From Candidatus Aminicenantota bacterium (GTDB taxonomy: Bacteria; Acidobacteriota; Aminicenantia; Aminicenantales; Saccharicenantaceae): a stretch of DNA of 64,000 bases. This document shows, piece by piece, positions 33,255-43,222 of the stretch (positions are counted from its first letter, which is position 1; the number at the start of each line of letters is the position of its first letter). Both the position numbers and the translations under genes were made by a program. The stretch spans positions 62,001 through 126,000 of the forward strand of contig JACIYI010000002.1 of NCBI GenBank assembly GCA_014360005.1, written 5' to 3'. Below the pieces are notes generated by a model. That model did not search any database. It was not told the origin of the DNA and was given only the letters and a program-made list of their open reading frames with translations.

Positions 33255-35974
33255 CCAGCGGCAGATTATTCCTGATAGACGGCAACTCTCTCCTCTATCG
33301 TTCCTATTACGCCATCCAGAAGCTGGCCAATTCAGCCGGTTTTCCCACCAACGCCATCTACGGTTTTATCAACACCCTGAATAAGATAATTGAGGAAGAA
33401 AAACCCGAATACCTGGGGATTGTCTTTGACACCGGTGCTCCCACCTTAAGGCACCAGGCCTACCAGGAATACAAGGCCCAGCGCCGACCGATGCCTCAGG
33501 ACCTGACGGTGCAGGTGCCAGTATTAAAAAAAATACTTCAGGCCCGGCGCATCCCGCTCTTTGAATACCCTGACTATGAAGCGGACGATGTCCTGGCCAC
33601 CCTGGCCCGGAAAGCTGAGGCCCGCGGACTCCTCACCATCATCGTTTCCACCGATAAAGACCTATTCCAGGTGCTCGGTCCCCGGGTGGCCATCTGGAAT
33701 CCGGCCAAAGATATTTTCATCGTGGACCGGAGCCTGGAGCCGGAAGCTCTGACTCTCCTTAAAAACAGGGAAATTAAAACCGTCGAAGAGTTCTTTGGCG
33801 TCCGGGCCAGTCAGGTGGTAGAGGTCCTGGCCCTCTGGGGCGATGCCTCCGACAACATTCCTGGAGTACCAGGGGTGGGGGAGAAGACGGCCAAGAACCT
33901 GATCCTGGAGTTTGGCTCCCTCGACAGCCTGAAGCAGAACCTGGACCGGGTCAAGAATCCCCGGATAAGAGAAAACCTTAGAAATAATCTGGACCGCCTG
34001 GCCCTGAGCCTGCAGCTGGCGCGGGTCGAAGATAACCTGGCACTGGACCTGGACCTGGAAGTCTTCAGGCCTCAGGAACCAGACAGCGAGACCCTGGTCG
34101 AACTTTACCGGGAACTGGAATTTACCAGCTTCATACCGCAGTACTTGAATAAAAAGGAGCAGGTCAAAAAGAACTTCCAGACCATATTGGATAAAGAATC
34201 TTTCCAGAAGCTGCTCAGAGAGATGCAGCAGGCCGGAGAGGTGGCCCTGGATACTGAAACCACCAATCTCTATCCCACCCGGGCTCGACTGGTGGGGCTG
34301 TCCTTTTCGCTTCAACCGGGGGAAGCCTTCTATATTCCCTTACGACACCATTATCCTCTGGCCCCGCCTCAACTTCCGGCCGACTATGTGCTGTCCGAAC
34401 TCAAGCCCCTGCTGGAAAACCCGGCCATCAAAAAAATCGGCCAGAATATCAAATACGACTACATCGTTCTAAATAGAGAGGGTCTTACGCTCCGGGGCCT
34501 GCAGCACGACACCATGGTCCTGTCCTATCTGCTGGAACCCAACTGGGGCAAGCATAACCTGGACAAGCTGGCTGCTTATTATCTACAGGAAGCCAAGATT
34601 CCCTTTGACAGCCTGGTAGGTAAGGGAAAGAAACAACTGACCATGGACCTGGTGCCGGTGGACCGGGCGTCAGAATATGCCTGCCAGGACGCCCACCTGG
34701 CCCTGAGCCTCAGCCGGGTTCTCTGGCCCAAAGTAGAAGCTCGGAAACTGGACCGTCTCTACCTTAATATTGAATTGCCGCTAATTGAAGTCCTGGCCGA
34801 AATGGAAATGGCCGGGGTCAGGCTAGACCTGAAGCTGTTAAGAGAACTGGGGAAAGAACTGGACAAACAGCTGCACCGCCTGGAAAAGCAGATTTATGAA
34901 CTGGCCGGCCAGGAATTCAACATCAACTCACCCCAGCAGCTCAGTCAAGTCCTTTTTTATAAATTGAACCTGCCAGCCTCCAAGAAAACCAGGACCACCC
35001 GAAGATTGTCCACGGCCACAGAAATCCTGGAAGAGCTGGCCCCGCTGCACCCCCTGGCCCGGGCCGTGCTGGAGTACCGGCAATTAGCCAAAGTTAAATC
35101 CACCTACACCGATTCCCTGGTAGAGCTGGTCAACCCGGAAACCGGACGGGTGCATACTTCTTACAATCAGACGGTGACGGCTACCGGGCGGCTATCGTCC
35201 TCCGACCCCAACCTGCAAAACATCCCGGCCCGGGGTGAGATGGGCAAAAAAATCAGGCAGGCCTTCATTCCGGAAGAAGGCCACCTGCTGCTCTCTGCTG
35301 ACTATTCCCAGATCGAACTCCGGCTGCTGGCCCATCTGTCAGGGGACCCGGTTCTAATGGAGACCTTCCTCAGCGAGCGTGATATTCACAGCGAGACAGC
35401 CCGCCGGGTATTCGGACCGGCGGCCGGACTTTTCCCGGAAGAAATGAGACGCCGGGCCAAAATCATCAATTTCAGCATCATCTACGGCACCTCGGCTTTT
35501 TCCCTGGCCAAGGAGCTGGAGACCTCCACCTCCGAAGCCCAGAAATTCATTGACCGCTACTTTGCCGAGCATAATAAGGTTAAGGAGTACCTGGAGGCCG
35601 CGGTGGAAAGAGCCAGGGAAAAGGGTTACGCCGAAACCATTTTCGGGCGCCAGAGACAGATACCGGAGTTGAAAAGCCCGGACAACAATACCTTTCAGGC
35701 CGGACGCCGGATGGCCCTGAACACTCCCATCCAGGGTTCAGCTGCCGATATCATCAAGCTGGCCATGATCAGAATTTACCGGGAGCTTAAGTCCCGGGGA
35801 CTCAAGACCAGGATGATTCTCCAGGTGCACGACGAACTGGTGTTTGAGGTGCCGGAAGAAGAACAGGCCGCAGTCGAACCCCTGGTCAGGGAGGGGATGG
35901 AAAAAATTTGCCCGCTGAAAGTACCCCTGCGAGCTCGACTCGGCTGGGGTCGGAACTGGGCCGAGGTTAAGTAA
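33251..35974 (+). CDS. polA: DNA polymerase I
   Basis: 907 aa. The 5'-3' nuclease domain covers about 1-290 (LFLIDGNSLLYRSYYAI; YPDYEADDVLATLA; GDASDNIPGVPGVGEKTA). The 3'-5' exonuclease domain at about 310-490 retains DTETTNLYP (Asp/Glu pair) and YACQDAHLAL. The polymerase domain has motif A DYSQIELRLLAHLSGD, motif B RRRAKIINFSIIYGTS and motif C QVHDELVFEV. Proofreading therefore appears intact. It fills gaps in repair and matures Okazaki fragments. Confidence 0.97.
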   Translation: MTSGRLFLIDGNSLLYRSYYAIQKLANSAGFPTNAIYGFINTLNKIIEEEKPEYLGIVFDTGAPTLRHQAYQEYKAQRRPMPQDLTVQVPVLKKILQARRIPLFEYPDYEADDVLATLARKAEARGLLTIIVSTDKDLFQVLGPRVAIWNPAKDIFIVDRSLEPEALTLLKNREIKTVEEFFGVRASQVVEVLALWGDASDNIPGVPGVGEKTAKNLILEFGSLDSLKQNLDRVKNPRIRENLRNNLDRLALSLQLARVEDNLALDLDLEVFRPQEPDSETLVELYRELEFTSFIPQYLNKKEQVKKNFQTILDKESFQKLLREMQQAGEVALDTETTNLYPTRARLVGLSFSLQPGEAFYIPLRHHYPLAPPQLPADYVLSELKPLLENPAIKKIGQNIKYDYIVLNREGLTLRGLQHDTMVLSYLLEPNWGKHNLDKLAAYYLQEAKIPFDSLVGKGKKQLTMDLVPVDRASEYACQDAHLALSLSRVLWPKVEARKLDRLYLNIELPLIEVLAEMEMAGVRLDLKLLRELGKELDKQLHRLEKQIYELAGQEFNINSPQQLSQVLFYKLNLPASKKTRTTRRLSTATEILEELAPLHPLARAVLEYRQLAKVKSTYTDSLVELVNPETGRVHTSYNQTVTATGRLSSSDPNLQNIPARGEMGKKIRQAFIPEEGHLLLSADYSQIELRLLAHLSGDPVLMETFLSERDIHSETARRVFGPAAGLFPEEMRRRAKIINFSIIYGTSAFSLAKELETSTSEAQKFIDRYFAEHNKVKEYLEAAVERAREKGYAETIFGRQRQIPELKSPDNNTFQAGRRMALNTPIQGSAADIIKLAMIRIYRELKSRGLKTRMILQVHDELVFEVPEEEQAAVEPLVREGMEKICPLKVPLRARLGWGRNWAEVK

Positions 35975-35991
35975 AGCCGCCTGGAGCCGGC

Positions 35992-37119
35992 TCAGCCCAG
36001 GGCTTTCTGGTAAACCCGATAAATCTTGTAGATTTTCCCGCCCAGCCTTTCCATTTCGGCCCGCACCCGGACGTTGGCTTCCATTTCGTGGTGAGTGTCC
36101 ATGATCTCGAAGCCGGCCTCCCGGGCGGAAGTCAGCATGGCCATGCCCATCAGGGCATCCAGACCCAGGCCCCGGTACTCTTTCTTGATAGCTCCCAGCA
36201 GCAGGTCAAGCTGTTTGGTTTTCTTCTGGGCCCGCAAAATGTGGATAAAACCAAAAGGCAGCAGCCGGCCCCGGGCTTTTTTTATCCCGGCGGTCATGTC
36301 AGGAATGGCCACGACGAAAGCCACCACCTGGCCGTCTTTGAGAACCCCCTTGATGAAGCGAGGATCAAGCACCGGCAGGTATTTCCGGGCCAGGTCGTCC
36401 ATTTCTTTCTCATCCAGAGGAGCATAGCCGTAGATGTTGCTGTCGATATAGGTCTCGTTCATCAGTGACAGAATAGGCCTGATCCAGGGCTTAATTTCCT
36501 TACGTTTCTTGAATTCCAGCAGCTGGAAATTGCCTTTCCTTAAAATCCGTTCCGAAACCCGGTGGTAGATTTCGGGTATCTCCCTGGGCACTTCTATTTT
36601 GTAAACAAAATAATCTATGTCCTTGGTGTAACCTTCTTGCTCCACCATTTCCGGCAGCCACTCAAAATTGTAATAGGTGGCGATGGTGGCCCGGTTTTCA
36701 AAGCCCTTGATGAGAAAGCCTTCCGGGTCCTGGTCGGAAAAGCCATAAGGCCCGATGATCCTGGTCATTCCTTTTTCCCGGGCCCACTGTTCCACCCTGG
36801 ATAATAAAGCATGGACCACTTCCTGGTCCCGGATGCTTTCCAGAAAGCCGAAGCGAGCTGTCTTTTCATTGCGGACTTCGTTGTAGCGGCGGTTGATGAT
36901 GCCCATGACCCGGCCGACCACCTGGCCGTCCTTTTCTGCCAGCAGCAGGAGCGTATCAGAATAACTGAAAGCCTTGTTCTTTTTCGGGTTGAAATAGGCC
37001 CACTCGTCCATATAAATGGGATGAACCCAGTTTTCCTGGCCGGCATGGAGTTTCTCCGGCAGGTAGATAAAATCCTTTAATTGTTTCTTGGTTTTCACTT
37101 CAAGTAGATTTATGCTCAT
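35992..37119 (-). CDS. GNAT-fold N-acetyltransferase-like protein
   Basis: 375 aa. It has an N-terminal GNAT-like part (VKTKKQLKDFIYLPEKLHA; LLLLAEKDGQVVGRVMGIINRRYNE) with GPYGFSDQDPEGFLIKG in the middle, and a second GNAT-like half with LLLGAIKKEYRGLGLDALMG near residues 305-325, which resembles the acetyl-CoA binding loop. Large proteins of this kind are annotated as N-acetyltransferase or YghO-like; substrate unknown. It converges on polA with only 17 bp between stops. Confidence 0.75.
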   Translation of the reverse strand: MSINLLEVKTKKQLKDFIYLPEKLHAGQENWVHPIYMDEWAYFNPKKNKAFSYSDTLLLLAEKDGQVVGRVMGIINRRYNEVRNEKTARFGFLESIRDQEVVHALLSRVEQWAREKGMTRIIGPYGFSDQDPEGFLIKGFENRATIATYYNFEWLPEMVEQEGYTKDIDYFVYKIEVPREIPEIYHRVSERILRKGNFQLLEFKKRKEIKPWIRPILSLMNETYIDSNIYGYAPLDEKEMDDLARKYLPVLDPRFIKGVLKDGQVVAFVVAIPDMTAGIKKARGRLLPFGFIHILRAQKKTKQLDLLLGAIKKEYRGLGLDALMGMAMLTSAREAGFEIMDTHHEMEANVRVRAEMERLGGKIYKIYRVYQKALG

Positions 37120-37255
37120 GTTGGTTTCCTTCTGATGATGAATTTTATCAGATTTGGCTGGAGAAAATAAAATATTTTTTTCGGGGGTGGGGAAAAGCTC
37201 TGCTTGACCTGTGAAAAACCCGTTGGATATCTTGTTAATTTTTTGTGCTAAATTC

Positions 37256-37285
37256 TTGACAATAAGTTTTTTATTTTAATATACT
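37256..37285 (+). promoter_or_regulatory. Promoter of the hydrogenase cluster, likely leaderless
   Basis: A perfect TTGACA (37256-37261), an 18-bp spacer and TATACT (37280-37285) in an AT-rich tract. The predicted start near 37292 is about three bases before the ATG at 37295, and no Shine-Dalgarno is present. Confidence 0.7.
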
Positions 37286-37294
37286 CATTAACTC

Positions 37295-38725
37295 ATGAAA
37301 GTAGAAGCCATTACCCTCCTTACTATTTTCATCCCGATTTTGGGTTCGTTGCTGGTGCCTCTGGCCGGAGCCATCTCGCCCAAAATCCGTTCAGCCTGGG
37401 CGGTGCTGCTGGGGGCGGTCACGGCCGCTTTACCCCTGACCCTGATACCCCAGGCTATGAAGGGCGGCGAGCTCATCTGGTCCAGAAGCCTGGCTCTGGG
37501 TCTGGATTTCGTCCTGGTTATCGATCCCCTGTCCATCTTCATGTCCATCGTCTCCTCGTTCATCGGGTTCCTGATCATCATCTACTCGCTAGGCTACATC
37601 CACCACGAAGACCATCAGAACGAGTATTACCTGATGGTCATCCTGTTCATCGGCTCGATGATGGGACTGGTGTTCTCCAGCAGTCTGGTCTTCATGTACC
37701 TGTTCTGGGAAATAATCGCCATTGCCTGCTGGCGGCTGATCGGTTTTTACCGGCAAAAGGACTACATCCTGAAAGCCGATAAAGCCTTCCTGGTGACCTT
37801 CGGCGGGGCAGTGGTCATGCTGCTGGGGTTCATCCTGATTTACGGACAGACCGGGACTTTTAACCTGGTGGACATGCGCGGGGTGGCCATCTCCGGCACG
37901 GCTGTGCTGCTGATTCTGTTCGGCATGTTCTCCAAGTCAGCCACGGTTCCACTGCATACCTGGCTGCCAGATGCCGGCGTGGCCCCGACCACGGTGACCG
38001 CTCTGCTGCATGCGGCCGTCCTGGTCAAGATAGGCGTTTATGCCTACGCTCGTCTTTTCCTCTACACCTTCAAGATTCCCCCCGACTGGCAGCAGGCCAT
38101 CATCATCCTGGCGGTGCTCTCCAGCCTTATAGCCGCCGGCGCGGCCACGGTGGAAAACGATTTTAAGAGAATTCTGGCTTACTCCACGGTCAGCCAGATT
38201 GGTTATATCTTCCTTGGTTTGAGTGTGGCCACTCCCACGGCCATCTCCGGGGCCCTGCTCTTCATCCTGATGCACGGACTGGCCAAGGCCGGGCTGTTCC
38301 TGTGCGCCGGTATTGTGATTCACGCCACACACAAACGGGATATAAGAGAGATGGGTGGCCTGATCAAGACCATGCCCATCACGGCCATCTCCTTCCTGCT
38401 CTGCGCCTTTTCGGTCATCGGATTGCCGCCTCTGGGCGGTTTCTTCTCCAAACTCCTGGTAATCATGGGTACGGTTCAGGCGGACCAGGTCTGGGTGGCG
38501 GCCCTGGCCCTGTTCACCGCGGTGCTGACCATCTTCTACCTGCTCCGGGTGTTCGCCCTGGTTTTCCTGGGTGAGCCGAAAATTCCGGCCCCGGAGAAGA
38601 CGCCTTCCATGGTCGGGGTAGTAGCCCTCCTGGCCGGACTGTCGGTGCTGGCCGGGTTGCTGGTCGCTTACCCGATGAAACTCGTCCAGATGGCAACAAC
38701 TCACATCAGCTGGTGGCTAAGATGA
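37295..38725 (+). CDS. Energy-converting hydrogenase, antiporter-like membrane subunit (NuoM/HyfF-like)
   Basis: 476 aa, about 14 transmembrane helices. The proton_antipo_M domain has PLHTWLPDAGVAPTTVTALL and the conserved lysine in HAAVLVKIGVYAYAR, plus the broken-helix region ENDFKRILAYSTVSQIGY. It is the first gene of the cluster and probably forms one of three ion-translocating channels. The Nuo/Hyf letter is approximate because antiporter-like subunits are hard to tell apart by eye. Confidence 0.88.
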   Translation: MKVEAITLLTIFIPILGSLLVPLAGAISPKIRSAWAVLLGAVTAALPLTLIPQAMKGGELIWSRSLALGLDFVLVIDPLSIFMSIVSSFIGFLIIIYSLGYIHHEDHQNEYYLMVILFIGSMMGLVFSSSLVFMYLFWEIIAIACWRLIGFYRQKDYILKADKAFLVTFGGAVVMLLGFILIYGQTGTFNLVDMRGVAISGTAVLLILFGMFSKSATVPLHTWLPDAGVAPTTVTALLHAAVLVKIGVYAYARLFLYTFKIPPDWQQAIIILAVLSSLIAAGAATVENDFKRILAYSTVSQIGYIFLGLSVATPTAISGALLFILMHGLAKAGLFLCAGIVIHATHKRDIREMGGLIKTMPITAISFLLCAFSVIGLPPLGGFFSKLLVIMGTVQADQVWVAALALFTAVLTIFYLLRVFALVFLGEPKIPAPEKTPSMVGVVALLAGLSVLAGLLVAYPMKLVQMATTHISWWLR

Positions 38726-40590
38726 GTCCAACAATTTTATTATGGCCCATTTTTTTCCCGGCAGCAGTGGCGGTGGTCTTGCTGCTCATCCCGTCCCGGG
38801 TCAGGTATGTGAGAGAGATTCTCTCGGTCCTGAGCTCGGGTGCCCTGCTGTACCTCGGTTTCCTTCTTTTCTCCCAGCGCAACCTGAGCCTGGTGTCCGA
38901 CTGGCTGGGCCTGGGAATTAATTTTGACCTCAGACTTTATCATTTCTCGTCCTTCATTCTGCTGGCCCTGGCCGGATTTCTCTTCCTGATCTGTCTCTAT
39001 TCGGTTGTCAAGATGAAGAACCATCCGCGGGTCCGGGAGTACTATGGCTATGTCTTCCTGGCCGCGGCTTTTTCCAGCGGGGCGGTGCTGGCTAACAATT
39101 TCGTGCTGCTGGTCTTCTTCTGGGAAGCCCTGCTGATCACCACTTACGCCCTGGTGACCCTCGGGCTGAAACCGACCTCTCACCGGACGGCAGTTAAATC
39201 CCTGATTATCGGCGGCTTCTGCGATTTTGCCATGATTCTGGGTATTGGACTGCTCTGGGCTTCCACCGGCACCCTGACCATGGACAAAATCCAGGTTGAG
39301 CCCCATGGCCTGACCGTGGCCGCCTTCGTCCTGATGATGATTGGAGCCATCGGCAAAGCCGGGGCCATGCCCTTCCACACCTGGATTCCTGATGCCGCCC
39401 TGGACGCTCCGGTCAGCTTCATGGCCTTCATGCCAGCTTCCTTTGAGAAGCTGCTGGGGATTTATCTTCTGGCCCGGATAACCCTGGATTTCTTTGAGCT
39501 CAAGGTCGGCAGCGGCCTGTCCATTCTGTTAATGATTATCGGGGCGGCCACCATCGTCTTCGCCGTCTTTATGGCTCTTATCCAGAAAGACTTCAAGAAG
39601 TTGTTATCCTTCCACGCAGTCAGTCAGGTCGGCTATATGGTGCTCGGCGTGGGCACGGCCATTCCCATCGGCATTGCCGGAGGCATTTTCCACATGATCA
39701 ATCACGCCATGTACAAATGCGGACTGTTCCTGAGCTCTGGCTCGGTGGAACACCGCACCGGCACCACCGAGCTCAAGAAACTGGGCGGCCTGGCCCGGGA
39801 AATGCCCTGGACCGCCCTCGGCTTTTCTGTCTGCGCCCTGGCCATTTCCGGGGTCTGGCCCCTGAACGGTTTCGTTTCCAAGGAAATGGTTTTCCATGGC
39901 GCCCTGGAAACGGGTTATCCGATTTTCGCCATCGCCGCCTGGGTCGGAGCCATCTTCACCTTTGCTTCCTTCCTGAAGGCCGGCCACTCGGTGTTCTTCG
40001 GCCCCCGGACGACCGAGCTGCCTAAAACCAGAGAGAGCGAAGCCCCCATAGTCCTGCCGATTCTCATCCTGGCCGCTCTCTGCATCACCTTCGGGGTTTA
40101 TAACAAGCTGCCGCTGGAAAATTTCATCCAGCCCATCCTGCACGGACACGTGGAAGCCGGCGAGCACCTGGATTTTACCGCCCATGCTCTGGACCTGTTC
40201 AATCCGATTGCTGGTGTTTCCATCCTGTGCTTGCTAATCGCCCTGGGTATACATTTTTACGGCTGGAACCGGGGCGGGAAGAAAGCCTACCTGGCTTCCG
40301 AGCCGATTCACAACCTGCCCGTTCTGCATAAGCTCTATGACCTGTCCGAAGCCCGGTTCTTTGACCTCTACGAGCAGGGAGTCAAATTCCTGCAGTGGCT
40401 GTCGCGCCTGTTGTTCCGGTTCATAGACCGGCCGGTTGATTATATCTATGAGAAGGTGGTGACGGCTGTCGGTCGCACCTTCACCGGGCTGTTGCAAAAA
40501 GCTCATAACGGCCAGTACGCTAATTACCTGGCCTGGACCGTCGGCGGCCTGGTGGTCGTCGTCTGGATAATACTTCAGTTATTAAAATAG
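38722..40590 (+). CDS. Energy-converting hydrogenase, NuoL-like antiporter subunit
   Basis: 622 aa. The antiporter core (MPFHTWIPDAALDAPVSFMAFM; ALIQKDFKKLLSFHAVSQVGYM) is followed from about residue 500 by an extra C-terminal stretch ending in a final hydrophobic helix (YLAWTVGGLVVVVWIILQLL), reminiscent of the NuoL lateral helix and terminal TM. ATG 38722 overlaps the preceding stop as ATGA; an in-frame GTG at 38713 is less likely. Confidence 0.88.
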   Translation: MSPTILLWPIFFPAAVAVVLLLIPSRVRYVREILSVLSSGALLYLGFLLFSQRNLSLVSDWLGLGINFDLRLYHFSSFILLALAGFLFLICLYSVVKMKNHPRVREYYGYVFLAAAFSSGAVLANNFVLLVFFWEALLITTYALVTLGLKPTSHRTAVKSLIIGGFCDFAMILGIGLLWASTGTLTMDKIQVEPHGLTVAAFVLMMIGAIGKAGAMPFHTWIPDAALDAPVSFMAFMPASFEKLLGIYLLARITLDFFELKVGSGLSILLMIIGAATIVFAVFMALIQKDFKKLLSFHAVSQVGYMVLGVGTAIPIGIAGGIFHMINHAMYKCGLFLSSGSVEHRTGTTELKKLGGLAREMPWTALGFSVCALAISGVWPLNGFVSKEMVFHGALETGYPIFAIAAWVGAIFTFASFLKAGHSVFFGPRTTELPKTRESEAPIVLPILILAALCITFGVYNKLPLENFIQPILHGHVEAGEHLDFTAHALDLFNPIAGVSILCLLIALGIHFYGWNRGGKKAYLASEPIHNLPVLHKLYDLSEARFFDLYEQGVKFLQWLSRLLFRFIDRPVDYIYEKVVTAVGRTFTGLLQKAHNGQYANYLAWTVGGLVVVVWIILQLLK

Positions 40591-40600
40591 AGGAGGAGCG

Positions 40601-42079
40601 GTGGTTTTCTCATTCATTGTCATTCCTTTATTAGTAGCTGCCTTTCTGCCTCTCATCGGAAAATTTTCTAAGAAATTGCTGCCCGATGTCCTGACCAACG
40701 CCGCTCTGGCTTACCTGCTGTTCAACTCCATTCTCCTGGTCAAGCCCATCTTCCACCAGGGAGTCATAGTTCAGAACCTGAACTGGTTGGGCGAAAAAGT
40801 CAACCTGCAGCTGGCCCTGGACAGTTTTAACCTGTTCATGCTGTTCACCATTGCCCTGGTCAGCCTGTGCATCTCTCTCTTTTCCATTGATTACCTGGAA
40901 CATTACGGGCACAAATCTACTTTTTATGCCCTGTTCCTGGTGATGATTGCCGGGATGAACGGACTGGTACTGGTGCCGGACCTTTTTTCCATCTACCTGT
41001 TCCTGGAAGTGGCCGCGGTGGCCTCCTACGCCCTGGTGGCCTTCGGCCTGGGCTATGACGAGCTTGAGGCTTCTTTCAAGTACCTGATGCTGTCGGTGGT
41101 GGCTTCGGCCTTTGCCCTGCTCAGTATTGTTATCATCTTCGGGATGACCGGCAGCCTCAATTTTCAGGCTGTGGCCCAGGGGCTGCAGGACCTGGAGGCC
41201 AGGCTGGTAATCGGGGTCTGTGTCGCTTTCTTCATCATGGGCTTCGGCCTGAAAGCGGCCCTGGTGCCCTTCCATGCCTGGTTGCCCGATGCTCACCCTT
41301 CGGCCCCGGCTCCGATTTCGGCCATGCTGTCGGGGTTGCTGATTAAAGTTTCTGGCATCTATGCTCTGTTCCGGGTTATTTACAGCGTCATCGGCCTCAC
41401 CCCGGCTCTATCCCGGCTGCTGATGGCCCTGGGCACCGTTTCCATGGTGGTAGCGGCCCTGCTGGCTCTCGGTCAAAAGGATATCAAGCGCATGCTGGCC
41501 TACTCTTCCATCAGCCAGGTCGGGTACATCGTGCTGGGGCTGGCCCTGGGGACTCCCCTGGGGATTGCTGGCGCCCTGTTCCACCTGTTTAACCACGCCG
41601 TAGCCAAGGGCCTGTTGTTCTTGAACTCCGGCTCCATCCAGCACATTACCGGCACCCGCAATCTGGAGGAACTGGGAGGACTGGGTAAGAAAGTTCCGGT
41701 CACAGCCGGCACCAACCTGGTGGGCTCGCTGTCGATTGCCGGAGTGCCGCCGCTGGCCGGTTTCTGGAGCAAGCTGATTATAATCATGGCCCTGATTCAG
41801 GCCAGGGAATTCGGCTATGCCCTGGTGGCCATCCTGGCCAGCATCCTGACCCTCTGGTATTACCTGCTGATCCAGCGGAAAGCCTTTTTCGGCCTGGTGC
41901 CTGACAGGTGGCTGCTGGTCAAGGAAGCTCCTTTCTGGATGTCGGCCGCCAACGTGGTGCTGGCTCTGATCTGCATCCTGGCCGGCATCTTCTTCACTCC
42001 GATTTTTAAGACCTGGATTTCCCCGGCGGCCGAGGCCCTGGCCCGGGGCGTCCAGCAGGTTCTGATGTGGGGATTGTGA
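40601..42079 (+). CDS. Energy-converting hydrogenase, third antiporter-like subunit (NuoN/MrpD-like)
   Basis: 492 aa, about 14 transmembrane helices. It shows VPFHAWLPDAHPSAPAPISAML, GLLIKVSGIYALFR with the channel lysine, and LGQKDIKRMLAYSSISQVGYI. It starts with GTG at 40601 behind a strong AGGAGGAG (40591-40598). Three antiporter-like subunits in one complex match complex I and larger group 4 hydrogenases rather than small Ech enzymes. Confidence 0.88.
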   Translation: MVFSFIVIPLLVAAFLPLIGKFSKKLLPDVLTNAALAYLLFNSILLVKPIFHQGVIVQNLNWLGEKVNLQLALDSFNLFMLFTIALVSLCISLFSIDYLEHYGHKSTFYALFLVMIAGMNGLVLVPDLFSIYLFLEVAAVASYALVAFGLGYDELEASFKYLMLSVVASAFALLSIVIIFGMTGSLNFQAVAQGLQDLEARLVIGVCVAFFIMGFGLKAALVPFHAWLPDAHPSAPAPISAMLSGLLIKVSGIYALFRVIYSVIGLTPALSRLLMALGTVSMVVAALLALGQKDIKRMLAYSSISQVGYIVLGLALGTPLGIAGALFHLFNHAVAKGLLFLNSGSIQHITGTRNLEELGGLGKKVPVTAGTNLVGSLSIAGVPPLAGFWSKLIIIMALIQAREFGYALVAILASILTLWYYLLIQRKAFFGLVPDRWLLVKEAPFWMSAANVVLALICILAGIFFTPIFKTWISPAAEALARGVQQVLMWGL

Positions 42080-42080
42080 T

Positions 42081-42584
42081 ATGGCAATACAAATAATTCT
42101 GCTCTGCGGCCTGGTAATCTTTTCCGGCCTGGCCATTCTGTTCAAAGACCTGCTCAAAGCCGCGCTATCGCTGGCTGTGGCCAGCCTGTTCCTCGGTATA
42201 ATTTTCTTCCGCCTGACAGCGCCTTATGCCGGGGTCTTTGAGATTTCGGTGGTGGCTGGGTTGATTACCGTCCTGTTCATACTGACCATCGCCCTGACCA
42301 AAAAAGGAGACGAGGTGACCGAGACCCGGCTGGTCAAGCTGGCTTTCCCGGTCTTCTTCATCCTGTTTCTGGTCATCGATGGCCTGGTAATGAAATCACT
42401 CCTCCAGAAAATACCGGCCCTGCCCTCTGGCCCGGAAGCCGGGACCTTCGGCCAGGTTCTCTGGCAGCAGAGAACCTTTGACCTGGTAGCCCAGATCGGC
42501 GTCATCCTGGCCGGCGTGCTGGCGGTGCTGGCTCTATTCCGGAAGAAGGAAGAAGATAAAAAGGAAGAAGATAAAGATGAGTAA
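42081..42584 (+). CDS. Energy-converting hydrogenase, NuoJ-like membrane subunit
   Basis: 167 aa with about five hydrophobic segments. The central EISVVAGLITVLFILTIAL, with a buried Glu, is characteristic of NuoJ/MbhD-type subunits. The C-terminus is strongly charged (RKKEEDKKEEDKDE). It starts one base after the preceding stop and overlaps the NuoK-like gene by eight bases. Confidence 0.83.
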   Translation: MAIQIILLCGLVIFSGLAILFKDLLKAALSLAVASLFLGIIFFRLTAPYAGVFEISVVAGLITVLFILTIALTKKGDEVTETRLVKLAFPVFFILFLVIDGLVMKSLLQKIPALPSGPEAGTFGQVLWQQRTFDLVAQIGVILAGVLAVLALFRKKEEDKKEEDKDE

Positions 42585-42885
42585 TCTGTGGTTCTTATAT
42601 CTGTTCTTTTCCGCCCTGCTGATCTTTATCGGAATTTACTGCCTGCTGACCATGCGCAATCTGATCAAGCTGTTCATCGCCGTCGAGATCATCAGCAAGG
42701 GTGTCAGCCTGGCCATCGTGGCCACGGGCGCGGTAAAAAATAATATTCTGCTGGCCCAGAGCCTGGTCATCACCTACATCGTGGTCGAGGTGTCACTGGT
42801 GGCCACGGCCCTGGCCCTGATCATCAACATCTATAAGAAAAACAAGAGCCTGGATGTCCGCTTACTTTCTAAACTGAAGGGATAA
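42577..42885 (+). CDS. Energy-converting hydrogenase, NuoK/MnhC-like subunit
   Basis: 102 aa with three transmembrane helices. Conserved glutamates sit in the second (KLFIAVEIISKGVSL) and third (ITYIVVEVSLVATALAL) helices as in NuoK, where they take part in proton transfer. The gene overlaps its upstream neighbour and lies four bases before the NuoA-like gene. Confidence 0.88.
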   Translation: MSNLWFLYLFFSALLIFIGIYCLLTMRNLIKLFIAVEIISKGVSLAIVATGAVKNNILLAQSLVITYIVVEVSLVATALALIINIYKKNKSLDVRLLSKLKG

Positions 42886-42888
42886 GCC

Positions 42889-43221
42889 ATGAAAGGACTG
42901 GAATTTTTACTGTCTCCGCCGGTAGCCTTTTTCTTTTTCCTGGCGGTGGCCTTCTTGCTCTATGCCCTGGGACGGGCCATGGCTCCCGGGCTGAACCGCA
43001 CCCCGGGTAAGCTAACCACCTACGCCTGCGGCGAGGATATACCCGGGGTCAAGGTGCAGTTCGGTTACCGCCTGTTCTATGTCTTTGCCCTGTTCTTCAC
43101 CATCATGCACGTGGCGGCCCTGGTAATTGCTACTATTCCTACAGGAAAAATAGTATTTTTGGGCATAATTTATCTGGCCCTGATTTTCCTGGCCATCCTG
43201 GCCCTGATTACGAGGGATTAA
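42889..43221 (+). CDS. Energy-converting hydrogenase, NuoA-like subunit
   Basis: 110 aa with three transmembrane helices. The loop KLTTYACGEDIPGVKVQFGYRLF matches the NuoA loop (YECG-like) that contributes to the quinone-chamber region of complex I. Its presence beside a true hydrogenase large subunit makes the enzyme complex I-like. It is preceded by AAGGGATAAGCC, a weak ribosome-binding site. Confidence 0.87.
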   Translation: MKGLEFLLSPPVAFFFFLAVAFLLYALGRAMAPGLNRTPGKLTTYACGEDIPGVKVQFGYRLFYVFALFFTIMHVAALVIATIPTGKIVFLGIIYLALIFLAILALITRD

Positions 43222-43222
43222 C